A stretch of DNA of 33,050 nt from Deltaproteobacteria bacterium (GTDB taxonomy: Bacteria > Desulfobacterota > Desulfuromonadia > Desulfuromonadales > BM103), in NCBI GenBank assembly GCA_024636215.1, contig JAGXHL010000019.1, positions 1 to 33,050 on the forward strand, written 5' to 3'. Below are positions 1 through 7,810 of the stretch, in pieces. Made by a program: the position numbers and the translations under genes. The notes beneath the pieces were generated by a model. It saw only the letters and a program-made list of their open reading frames with translations, was not told the origin of the DNA and made no database searches. The stretch's first letter is position 1, and every line of letters starts with the position of its first letter.

Positions 1-174
1 CCGGAAACTCCGGATGGCACGGTGCAGTTTTCGATCTGGAAACGAGCAATTTTTCGCAAGGTCAAGGAAATCAAGGATTTGAGCGGAGGCGTAGCACTTT
101 ACGCCGCACAATCAAATCCGCCGATTGACGCAGAGATTGCGGGAAAGGGCCGTTTCCGGACGAAAACTAAGTAA
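1..174 (+). CDS. 3' end of an unrecognised protein (partial)
   Basis: The frame is open from the first base of the window to a TAA at 172-174, giving the last 57 residues of a protein whose start lies outside. The visible part is basic and rich in Lys and Arg (ends GRFRTKTK) and carries no motif I recognise. A strong hairpin terminator follows 26 bp after the stop, which supports this being the real end of a transcribed gene. No function is assigned. Confidence 0.6.
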   Translation, partial: PETPDGTVQFSIWKRAIFRKVKEIKDLSGGVALYAAQSNPPIDAEIAGKGRFRTKTK

Positions 175-200
175 TTCAATCCCATCAGATAGATGAGTTA

Positions 201-230
201 AAGGGCGAACCGTTTGGTTCGCCCTTTTTC
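201..230. terminator. Rho-independent terminator, probably bidirectional
   Basis: An 11-bp perfect stem (AAGGGCGAACC at 201-211 with its complement at 216-226) closes a 4-base loop and is followed by a T tract on the + strand. It sits between the partial + strand gene and the convergent mgtE gene, whose stop is at 283. On the minus strand the stem is followed by only three T, so it should work better for the + strand gene. Confidence 0.85.
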
Positions 231-282
231 TTCAGCCCCTGTTCGAATTGGCTGTTGAGCTATCCCCGCGATGTTCAGCCGC

Positions 283-1647
283 TCACGAAAGTTTGGTGAT
301 CAGTAGTGAGGCGAAGCTGAGCACAAAGAAGAAACCGCACATATCAGTGACGGTTGTTAACAATGGACTGGAAACCAGTGCCGGGTCGAGTTTGGCCCGC
401 TTCAGGAATAAAGGGATTAATCCGCCGAGACAGACGGCAACGACAGTATTCACAGCCAGCGCACCGCCGACCACCAGCCCCAGAAATGGATTACCTTTCC
501 ATAAATAGGCAATACCGCCCAGCAGAATTCCCAGGGCCAGACCGTTGAGGATGCCAAGGCTTATTTCCTTGCTCAGGACGCGGACGATTTCCGTTGGTCG
601 TACCAGTCCCAGAGACAGCTCACGCATACTGACAGCCACCGCCTGGTTCCCGGAACAACCACTCATGTCACTGACCATCGGCAAAAAAACTGCCAGGGCA
701 ATCACCGCAGAAAGGGTATCCTGATAGAGAGCTATGACACTAGCGGCGATGATATTCAGGAAAATATTCAGGGAAAGCCATGAGAGTCTGCGGCCTGATC
801 TGGACAAGAGAGGCATGGAGCGAAATTCTTCTCCGCCGATTATACCGGACAAACCGAGAAACTGCTTGGTGCTCTGTTTCTGATGCGCTTCCTCGACCGC
901 TTCCGGCAAAACGATGCCGACCAGTTTCGCCTCGGCGTCAACGACCGGGACACCGAACAGATTATGCTGTTCAAAAAAATTGCGCAAATCCTCCAGCGAG
1001 GCATCCACTCTGACTTTATAGGGGGTTTTTATCATCAGCTGGCTAAGTTGTGTCATGCGGCTTGGAAAGAGCAGGTCACGCATCCGCAAGACCCCCTGCA
1101 GACGGCTGTTTTCATCCGTTACATAGAGGTACTGGACATTGTAATAGGCGTAATCCTCGCGGTTCGCCTGCAGGTCATCGAGGACATCCTGAACGCGCTG
1201 GTCTGCACGGAAGTCAAGGTATTCAGAGATCATCAGACCGCCGGCGGTGTCGGGTGAGTAGGTCAGGAACTGACGGGCTTCTTCAGCATCCTCAGGACCC
1301 ATCTGTTCGATAATCGCATTGGCATCTTCACGATCAAGTTCGCCAAGCAGGTCGGCAACATGGTCACTGTCCAGTTCTTCCAGAATGGCCGCCGCCTGTT
1401 CAGGCGGGAGGCCTTCGATAAGGTCGGCCGCCTGGGTATCAGGTATGTCTTCGATGACCTCGGCGGCATCGACCGGCCCGAGCAGGGTCAACAAAAGACC
1501 CTGTTCCTCTGCAGTCAGACGTGAGACGGCTAGTGCTGTATCGGTGGGATTGATGCGGTTCAGAAAAGCGTTAATCTGTACCGGGTCGTTTTGTCCGACC
1601 AGTTCCGACAACTCTTCCCAGGGCTTTTCTATCGTCAAGTTCTGCAT
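283..1647 (-). CDS. mgtE: MgtE-type Mg2+ transporter/channel
   Basis: This 454-residue protein has the MgtE layout. An acidic helical N domain (about 1-130) carries repeated DLLGELD and IIEQMGPED type segments. A pair of CBS domains (about 135-260) includes YLYVTDENSRLQGVLRMRDL and FGVPVVDAEAKLVGIV. The C-terminal part (about 285-454) is hydrophobic, with the GNQAVAVSMREL segment in the pore domain. In the family the N and CBS domains sense cytoplasmic Mg2+ and gate import; this is inherited from family knowledge. Length is normal. It is the last gene of the minus-strand run, 33 bp after the M20 peptidase. The ribosome site is weak (GCGGA upstream), so coupling to the preceding gene is possible. 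Confidence 0.93.
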   Translation of the reverse strand: MQNLTIEKPWEELSELVGQNDPVQINAFLNRINPTDTALAVSRLTAEEQGLLLTLLGPVDAAEVIEDIPDTQAADLIEGLPPEQAAAILEELDSDHVADLLGELDREDANAIIEQMGPEDAEEARQFLTYSPDTAGGLMISEYLDFRADQRVQDVLDDLQANREDYAYYNVQYLYVTDENSRLQGVLRMRDLLFPSRMTQLSQLMIKTPYKVRVDASLEDLRNFFEQHNLFGVPVVDAEAKLVGIVLPEAVEEAHQKQSTKQFLGLSGIIGGEEFRSMPLLSRSGRRLSWLSLNIFLNIIAASVIALYQDTLSAVIALAVFLPMVSDMSGCSGNQAVAVSMRELSLGLVRPTEIVRVLSKEISLGILNGLALGILLGGIAYLWKGNPFLGLVVGGALAVNTVVAVCLGGLIPLFLKRAKLDPALVSSPLLTTVTDMCGFFFVLSFASLLITKLS

Positions 1648-1680
1648 AAAAAATCCGCAATAATTGGAGGTTTTATATTT

Positions 1681-2802
1681 TCAACCGAGAGCGAGTGCAG
1701 CATAAACCCGGGCTGCAGCTTCAACCTCGGCAAGGCTGGTTTGTTCGTCGGCGGTGTGGGCTGTTTCCAGTGATCCAGGGCCAAGAATCAGCGGTTTACT
1801 GCCGGCCTGGTAGAACAGGTTGCCATCGGAGTGTGAGCGGAAGGGGACAAAGTCCAGTGGCAGATTGAGCCGTGGATAAACCTCTTCGAGAATTTCCATC
1901 AGCCGTTCATCAGGGGGCAGTTGGTAGCCCCCGGATTCAAACGCGAAATCGAACTCAAGTTCCAGTCCCTTGATTGTCCGTCGGCACTTGACCAGAACTG
2001 TCTCCAGTTCACGACGCACCACAGCCGGATCCGTGTCGGGTGAAAGGTGAAGGTCGATCATCGCTTCGCAGCGATCCGGGACAACAAAGCCGGCACGCGA
2101 TGAGCTCATTTCGCGGATCGAATAGACCAGTTTAGCGGGTGTTGGCCCCAGCAAGGGTGAGCGTTCCAGTTGCAATAAGACTCTCAACATCGACTCAATG
2201 GCGTTGTGGCCAAGTTCCGGCAGTGAAGAGTGGATGCGGCGACCCTGGGTGACCAGTGAAATTTCCATATAGCCGAAATGATTGAAGGCCGGCAGCATCG
2301 AGGTCGGTTCACCGATAATCACCCGCTCGGGACAATATTCCTGCAAAAACCGCGCACTGCCATCACCATTTTCCTCCTCGCCGACCACCAGCAGTAAGCC
2401 GAGTGACGGGCGTAGCTTCTCAGGCAAGCTTGCCAACGCCAGCCATGCCTCAACCATCGCTGCACAGCCACCCTTCATATCGGCACTGCCCAGTCCGCGC
2501 ACAACACCCCATTCTTCTTTGGCAGCGTACTCGTCGATGTCCCAGGCCGCCACCGTGTCAACATGACCGACCAGATAGAGAGACGGCTCTGCCGGCCCCA
2601 TGCTGGCCACCAGGTTGTAGCGTTCCTCCTCAACCTCCTGGCGATGGACCTCAATTCCGCTTGTGCCGAGTCGCTCTTCAAGGTAAAGCTGGATATCCTC
2701 CTCTTTACCCGAAGGGGAGTAGATGTCGATCATCTCCATCAGCGTAAGGCGCAGACGCTGCGGATCAATCGCGTTCCAGACCTGCTCTCGTAAGTCACTC
2801 AT
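1681..2802 (-). CDS. M20-family metallopeptidase / deacylase
   Basis: This 373-residue cytosolic protein has the M20 (ArgE/DapE/CPG2) metal-site signature. GHVDTV holds the first ligand His80 with Asp82. GSADMKGG holds the bridging Asp108, GEEENGDG the catalytic Glu142 and ligand Glu143, and IIGEPTS and the late ETAHTADEQ supply the remaining ligands. Members remove acyl groups or amino acids from N-acyl amino acids or small peptides using two metal ions. The exact substrate cannot be read here; ArgE, DapE and LysK-like deacetylases are all possible. It starts 2 bp after the GNAT gene with an AAAGGG ribosome site inside that gene's end, so the two are probably translated together. It lies downstream of the ATP-grasp/transglutaminase operon on the same strand. 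Confidence 0.85.
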   Translation of the reverse strand: MSDLREQVWNAIDPQRLRLTLMEMIDIYSPSGKEEDIQLYLEERLGTSGIEVHRQEVEEERYNLVASMGPAEPSLYLVGHVDTVAAWDIDEYAAKEEWGVVRGLGSADMKGGCAAMVEAWLALASLPEKLRPSLGLLLVVGEEENGDGSARFLQEYCPERVIIGEPTSMLPAFNHFGYMEISLVTQGRRIHSSLPELGHNAIESMLRVLLQLERSPLLGPTPAKLVYSIREMSSSRAGFVVPDRCEAMIDLHLSPDTDPAVVRRELETVLVKCRRTIKGLELEFDFAFESGGYQLPPDERLMEILEEVYPRLNLPLDFVPFRSHSDGNLFYQAGSKPLILGPGSLETAHTADEQTSLAEVEAAARVYAALALG

Positions 2803-2804
2803 GA

Positions 2805-3305
2805 TCAGCCCTTTTTCTTGCTCTTGCGGGTTTTGGAAAGATTGAGAGTCATGTAAACATGTTCCTGGATATTGTCGAAACCCTGTTTTTTGAAGAACTG
2901 GATGCCGGCCTTATTGTCGGCGTCCGTATCGATGATGATCATGCGGACCCCTTGCTCGACCATGCGCTCCCTGATCTCTTCAAAAAGTGCTTTCCCTGCT
3001 CCGCATTTCTGTAAGCCGGGGCGGGTCCCAATCCAGACCAGGTAGCCGTATTTCCAGGCCGAATTATTTTTCTCCACGGTGGTGCCGAGAGCAAAACCGA
3101 CAACCTCCCCATTCAGTTCAGCAACGATGCAGAGTTCAGTATCCGAATTGAACAGGGTGGTGATTTCGTATTCATCCCAGGTCCTGTACATGCTGGAAGA
3201 GTATTCCGAAGTAAACAGTTTTTCTCCTAGGTGGAACACGGCGGCCATGTCATCTATGGTCATGACGCGAATAACAAGTTCTTCTGTGGACAGTTTTTTG
3301 CTCAT
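2805..3305 (-). CDS. GNAT-family N-acetyltransferase
   Basis: This 166-residue protein has the GNAT fold pattern. The N-terminal strand is VIRVMTIDDM, a central beta segment is ELNGEVVGFALG, and the acetyl-CoA pyrophosphate loop is RPGLQKCGAGKALFEE (Gln99 to Gly104). The C-terminal part has the NKAGIQFFKKQGFDN motif followed by a lysine-rich tail. It should transfer an acetyl group from acetyl-CoA to an amine; the acceptor is unknown. The ribosome site GAAGGTG is about 5 bp before the ATG. It is co-directional with the M20 hydrolase (2 bp gap) and lies 75 bp after the last transglutaminase gene. I see no terminator in that 75 bp. Confidence 0.85.
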   Translation of the reverse strand: MSKKLSTEELVIRVMTIDDMAAVFHLGEKLFTSEYSSSMYRTWDEYEITTLFNSDTELCIVAELNGEVVGFALGTTVEKNNSAWKYGYLVWIGTRPGLQKCGAGKALFEEIRERMVEQGVRMIIIDTDADNKAGIQFFKKQGFDNIQEHVYMTLNLSKTRKSKKKG

Positions 3306-3380
3306 AAATCACCTTCAGCAAAACAAGGCACACGCAGGTGCAGAGTAGGTCTGAAATATTGTGGCCAGTTCATGTTCATG

Positions 3381-4199
3381 TCACTTATTGTTCAGCTTTT
3401 CAGATTGAAGCGGCAGTTCTCTTCGCTCCACGCTTATCTCCGTGTTGAGCAAATTAACCGGATTACCAAATTGCGTATAAATGGCCACATCTGCAGCATC
3501 CCGGCCGTAAGCGATCGCCACACGGCCGCCTTGCTGACTGTTTTGCGTTGGGTCAAATGTGTACCATCGCCCGCCAACGTAAGCTTCAAACCAGGCGTGG
3601 AGGTCCATCGGTTCAAGCGTTTCAAGATAACCCACGACCATTCGGGCGGGAATTGACAGCGCTCGACAACACGCAATCCCCAAGTGGGCCATATCTCTGC
3701 AGACTGCCTGTGATTTTTCATTGACTTCACAGGCGCTGATGATCTGCTGGCCGGACCCGGGTGAGTATTCTAAAATCCGCCGAATATAATCGACGATTGC
3801 GGTGCACTGGTCGTAACCGGCAGTGCAGCCCTGAACAAGGGACGCGACCATCTGCGTGAAGCGGTCGGATTCGCAATAGCGACTCGGCAACAAGAAGGGC
3901 AAGGTCTCATTTGGTAAGTTTTGCACTTCAATAAAAGCCGCTCCCGGCGCTGTATCGAAAGCTTCAGCGCATTCAACGTCGACCGAGGTATGAACGGAAA
4001 AGGGCCCGGCTGGTGCAACCAACCGCTGGCACAGATTGCCGAAAGGATCGGTGAACTCGACCACCGGAACACTGGGTGCTAAAACGTACTGCTCGCGTCC
4101 GACCCATTGATGCCAACCGCTACGCGGACGCAGCATGAGTAAGAAAGGAGTGGCGACCGGAATGTTGAAATCAAGACGGCAAGAAGCATGAAGCCACAT
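3381..4199 (-). CDS. Transglutaminase-like cysteine protease-fold protein (A)
   Basis: This 272-residue protein has an N-terminal beta-rich transglutaminase N-domain (about 1-85) and a transglutaminase core with an intact triad: Cys167 in QAVCRDMAH, His201 in DLHAWFEAY and Asp216 in WYTFDPTQN. No signal peptide or membrane segment is visible, so it is probably cytosolic. Enzymes of this fold hydrolyse or transfer across amide bonds. In ATP-grasp/alpha-E clusters they are predicted, not shown, to process an amide-linked product. The ribosome site AAGGAA precedes the start by about 5 bp. It is the last of the six core genes, 114 bp after transglutaminase B, to which it is only distantly similar. 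It could be a paralogue with a different substrate. Confidence 0.88.
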   Translation of the reverse strand: MWLHASCRLDFNIPVATPFLLMLRPRSGWHQWVGREQYVLAPSVPVVEFTDPFGNLCQRLVAPAGPFSVHTSVDVECAEAFDTAPGAAFIEVQNLPNETLPFLLPSRYCESDRFTQMVASLVQGCTAGYDQCTAIVDYIRRILEYSPGSGQQIISACEVNEKSQAVCRDMAHLGIACCRALSIPARMVVGYLETLEPMDLHAWFEAYVGGRWYTFDPTQNSQQGGRVAIAYGRDAADVAIYTQFGNPVNLLNTEISVERRELPLQSEKLNNK

Positions 4200-4313
4200 G
4201 GAATTTCCTTTTTGCTGGCAACCTGTTGGAGGCTAGGGGCCGAGGCGAAAATGCTGTGAACACATCGAGGGTGGCAAGTTGTTCTATTATGACAATCGCG
4301 TCCATTCTATCGA

Positions 4314-5189
4314 TCAGCCAATAGGCAAAACATCGACGGCAACCTTCAATTTGTGTTTTCCACCACCGAAGGCAACTCCCCGCAACGGCGTTACGTCGGC
4401 ATAGTCACGTCCCCAGGCCACCGTGATATGACGATCAGCGGGCCGTTGATTGTTGGTCGGGTCAAAATCGAGCCAGCCAATCTCTGGGTGGAATACAGAG
4501 AACCAGGCATGCGAGGCGTCTGCACCAACCAGGCGCTCTTTTCCGGGCGGCGGTGCCGTTTCAATATAGCCGCTCACATATCTGGCCGCCAGTCCCTGCG
4601 ACCTGATACAGCCTATCGCCATGTGGGCAAAATCCTGACAGACGCCGCTGCGATGCTTCATAACTTCTGTGAGCGGCGTGGCAATAGTAGAAAACTCCGG
4701 GTCATATTTGAATTCTGCATAAATTCGCTGCATCAGGTCATGCACGGCTTCATCCAGGGGGCGTTCCGGCAGGAAAGATGCTTTTGCATACTCTGCCAGC
4801 TGTTCGTCACCTTTGACCATCGGTGAATCCAGGGCGAATTGAGTGGCGTCAATGAAGTCTGCTGAGCGGTCTCTTCGCAAACGCTCCCGAGCCATCTCCC
4901 ATGTAAGGTTGGCACCTTTGCCAAGCGGTTTCTGCCGGTCAACCTGTACGTTACTGGTTGCTGTCACGATCAAGCGCTCATAGGGCTTTTCAATGGAAAA
5001 ATAGGCCGTCCGGTTACCGAAATAGTCGTAACGCTCATAGTGGTCATCCGGTGCAGGGTCAATCTGCAGGGCGGCAGACAGGACCTTCTGATGCGGCAGT
5101 TCACGTGGCAGCAGGCGCGCTTCATTATAGCAAAGGGCAACCTGTGTCTTGTAGACAAACTCGGTCGTATGGGTCACGCGGTATTTCAT
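4314..5189 (-). CDS. Transglutaminase-like protein (B) of the ATP-grasp cluster
   Basis: I place the start at the ATG at 5189 (MKYRVTHTTEFVYK), giving 291 residues, because this begins exactly at the conserved N-domain. It also makes an ATGA overlap with the stop of the upstream ATP-grasp-alpha-E gene. An open frame extends 30 codons further upstream, but it lies inside that gene. The core triad is intact: Cys184 in SGVCQDFAHM, His227 in ASHAWFSVF and Asp243 in LDFDPTNN. The ATGA overlap implies translational coupling to the fusion protein, so the two products are probably made in similar amounts and may work as a pair. No secretion signal is seen. Alternatives are a protease or an amidase acting on the same linkage. 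Confidence 0.9.
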   Translation of the reverse strand: MKYRVTHTTEFVYKTQVALCYNEARLLPRELPHQKVLSAALQIDPAPDDHYERYDYFGNRTAYFSIEKPYERLIVTATSNVQVDRQKPLGKGANLTWEMARERLRRDRSADFIDATQFALDSPMVKGDEQLAEYAKASFLPERPLDEAVHDLMQRIYAEFKYDPEFSTIATPLTEVMKHRSGVCQDFAHMAIGCIRSQGLAARYVSGYIETAPPPGKERLVGADASHAWFSVFHPEIGWLDFDPTNNQRPADRHITVAWGRDYADVTPLRGVAFGGGKHKLKVAVDVLPIG

Positions 5190-7762
5190 GCGTCTTCGTC
5201 CTGCAATTGCGGCGCCAGCTGATGAGGTGGCTGTGCATGGCTGAAGTAGTTTCGGGTAATGACGTCGGAGAGTCGCCACAGGCTGTTTGCTTGCCTGGCC
5301 AGCAGTTCATCCAGAGCCAGGCGGAGACCTTCTGTGCCCTCGATCTGCGACAAGCTTACAACATCGGCAAGTTGCAGCTCGGTATAGGCTTCGAGAATGC
5401 AGCGCTCGTCATCACCAAGCCGTTGTTGCCTCGGATCGCGCGGCAGGTCAGCGACGTGCTTCTGCAGGGCGTCGAACTGATAAGCCAATGAACGCGGATG
5501 GTCCTGGTCCATCAAAATCAGTTCAAGGACCGTCGGCAGATGCATGTAAGAACGGTAGCGACGGCGGAAGGTATTCAGACTGTCACAGATGATCAGAACC
5601 GTCTCCATCAGTTGACGCTGCAGGGCCTCATCCATCTGCGGTACCAGGGTGGCGCGCAACAGGGCTATCAGGCTCAGGGCGCGCTCCAGTCTGCGGCCGA
5701 TATCAAGCAGCATCCAACCCGATTCACGGGGCATGCTCTCCGCGGTCAAGCCACTGAATGCCACCAGCTGCATGATCAGATAGTCGAGACGGTCCTGCAT
5801 GCGGTGTTTGTGAGGATCAGGTTCACCTTCTTCATCGTCAACCCAGTCCAGCTTGATGGCATCGATTATGCGCCATATCTCCGTGGGCCAATGGTCTCTG
5901 ACCGTCATCGCAGCCTGACCGAAGGACTGCATGATAGCGGCCAGACTTCCCGATCGGTCGGCGTCCTCCAACAGTGCATGCAGCTCGTTTCGGGGATGTT
6001 CAAGAAGCTCCTCGCTGTTTTTGCCGACAAACCCCGGATAGGTCGAGGTCACATGGGTCAGGGCACGCAGCAGGCTGTGCATATAGGGTTTCTGAAGATC
6101 GCCGTTGACATCACGCTTTTCCCGCATGAGTAACAAGATGGCACGCAGCAGACGTGCGGCGCATTCAGCACGTTCCACATAGCGACCGGCCCAGAAGAGA
6201 TTGTCTGCGGCGCGGCTCGTCAAAGGTTCGGCGCGAAACGGCAGAACCTGGTCGCGCTGCGGTTGCCGCCACAAACTGACGTAGCGAACCGCATCATTCG
6301 AGAGAACCCAGGTGTCCTTGCTCGGTACCCCGGCCTTGTTGGAGATAAGCAACTCCCCTTGTTGCGCAGCGATGCGTGTCAGGCCTCCGGGCATGGCAAT
6401 GTAGCTGTTTTCACTGGCCACCAGAAAGGAGCGCAGCACCGCGTGTCGCGGCTCGACCCAGCCATCGACCAGGGACGGTGCCGTCGAAAAGCTGACCATT
6501 TCCTGACCGGTATAGAGATGCGGATGGCGTAGAATGCGTGCACGCAAGGCCGCCTGTTCGTCTGCCGTCAACTGGGCACCGAAGATTGCACGGTAGTTCT
6601 GTGAGCGATGAATTTTCTTGATAACCAGTTTGTCGAGATTCTCCAGTACGAATTTGCACTCGCGTTTTTGGCCGCACCACCAGGTTGCCACGGAAGGGAG
6701 CTTGAGTTCCTCACCGAGAAAGTGTCTGGCGATGCGCGGCAGAAATGGCATCAGACCAGGGTTTTCTAGGATGCTGCTGCCGACCGGATTGGCGATCGCG
6801 ACATGGCCGAGCCGCGCCGCCTGCAGCAGCCCTGTGACTCCGAGTCGCGAGTCCTTGCGCAACTCCAGGGGATCACAGTAGGCATCATCGACCCGCCGCA
6901 GGATGACATCGACCTGATGCAGACCTTCCAGCGATTTCAGCCAGACCCGACCGTCCCGGACACTCAGGTCATCACCCTGGACCAGGGGGTAGCCGAGATA
7001 ATCGGCGAGGTAGGCATGCTCGAAGTAGCTCGGGCTATAGGGACCCGGGGTCAGCACGACAATCCGTGGATCTTCTCGATTCTGAGGGGCGAGTCCGGCC
7101 AAACGGTCGCGCATCGGCTGAAAAAAGCTGGCGAGACGCTTGACATGGCTGTCACGGAACAGCGCCGGTGCAATCCGCGTCATGACCATGCGATTCTCCA
7201 ACGCATAGCCGGTACCGACCGGGGCCTGAGCCCGGTCATCAATCACCCACATGCGGCCATCAGGACCGCGTGCGAGGTTTGAGGAGCTGATCACCAGAGG
7301 GCGCCCATCAGGAACACGCAGGCCGACACAGGGGCGTTGGAAGCCGGCATGGCTGAAAACCAGCACAGGGGGCAGCAGACCCTGTTTGAGCAAAGTCTGC
7401 GGACCGTAGAGGTCGGCCAGAACCAGGTTGAGCAATTCTGCGCGCTGCACCAGACCGGCTTCGATCACGGCCCATTCGTCTTCGCTGATCAACAGCGGAA
7501 TCGGGTCGAGCTGCCAGGGTCTCGCGCCACCGCGCAAACCATCGTGAACGTTGAACGTGACGCCATTTTCGCGGAGTTGACGCTGTGCCTCCAGCCGGCG
7601 ACGTTCCAGGCCCTCCCGACCGAGTTGGTCGAGCTCCTGCATCAGGCCCTGCCAGTGTGGCAACAACTGTCCTTCGCCGGCATACATTTCGTCGTAGGCT
7701 TCCAGCCTGGTCGCATAAAACTGGGTGAGCGATGGGGAAATCGGCTTATCGTCAGGCAACAC
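5186..7762 (-). CDS. Fused circularly permuted ATP-grasp + alpha-E protein
   Basis: This 858-residue protein joins two modules that also exist here as separate genes. Residues 1 to about 510 match circularly permuted ATP-grasp ligases (DUF404/DUF407 type), with TPGPYSPSYFEHAYLADYLG near 238-257, LENLDKLVIKK near 373-383 and AMPGGLTRIA near 456-465. Residues about 515-858 match the all-helical alpha-E domain (DUF403), beginning SRAADNLFWAGRYVERAECA. Compared with the stand-alone ATP-grasp, the Gly-rich ESGGYGM loop is replaced by HRSQNYR (about 385-391) and the EDN site by DDR (175-177). This looks like a distinct subfamily. Peptide-bond or amide ligation is the family prediction; I know of no proven substrate. 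It lies 48 bp after transglutaminase-DUF2126 and overlaps transglutaminase B. Confidence 0.9.
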   Translation of the reverse strand: MLPDDKPISPSLTQFYATRLEAYDEMYAGEGQLLPHWQGLMQELDQLGREGLERRRLEAQRQLRENGVTFNVHDGLRGGARPWQLDPIPLLISEDEWAVIEAGLVQRAELLNLVLADLYGPQTLLKQGLLPPVLVFSHAGFQRPCVGLRVPDGRPLVISSSNLARGPDGRMWVIDDRAQAPVGTGYALENRMVMTRIAPALFRDSHVKRLASFFQPMRDRLAGLAPQNREDPRIVVLTPGPYSPSYFEHAYLADYLGYPLVQGDDLSVRDGRVWLKSLEGLHQVDVILRRVDDAYCDPLELRKDSRLGVTGLLQAARLGHVAIANPVGSSILENPGLMPFLPRIARHFLGEELKLPSVATWWCGQKRECKFVLENLDKLVIKKIHRSQNYRAIFGAQLTADEQAALRARILRHPHLYTGQEMVSFSTAPSLVDGWVEPRHAVLRSFLVASENSYIAMPGGLTRIAAQQGELLISNKAGVPSKDTWVLSNDAVRYVSLWRQPQRDQVLPFRAEPLTSRAADNLFWAGRYVERAECAARLLRAILLLMREKRDVNGDLQKPYMHSLLRALTHVTSTYPGFVGKNSEELLEHPRNELHALLEDADRSGSLAAIMQSFGQAAMTVRDHWPTEIWRIIDAIKLDWVDDEEGEPDPHKHRMQDRLDYLIMQLVAFSGLTAESMPRESGWMLLDIGRRLERALSLIALLRATLVPQMDEALQRQLMETVLIICDSLNTFRRRYRSYMHLPTVLELILMDQDHPRSLAYQFDALQKHVADLPRDPRQQRLGDDERCILEAYTELQLADVVSLSQIEGTEGLRLALDELLARQANSLWRLSDVITRNYFSHAQPPHQLAPQLQDEDA

Positions 7763-7810
7763 GGGAGGATCCTCTCAACGGCAACATGGCAGTGACATTC
7801 CTGCGTGCAA

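Noticed and set aside
4171..4305. A 44-codon minus-strand frame in the gap between transglutaminases B and A, considered as a possible substrate peptide.
   Set aside because: It has no ribosome site, no compositional bias typical of modified precursor peptides, and runs 29 bp into the next gene in another frame.
5190..5279. Thirty extra N-terminal residues for transglutaminase B.
   Set aside because: They lie inside the upstream gene, are not family-like, and the ATGA start matches the domain boundary.
7337..7795. Long open frames on the + strand opposite the ATP-grasp/transglutaminase operon.
   Set aside because: They are mirror frames of high-GC coding sequence without ribosome sites or recognisable protein motifs.
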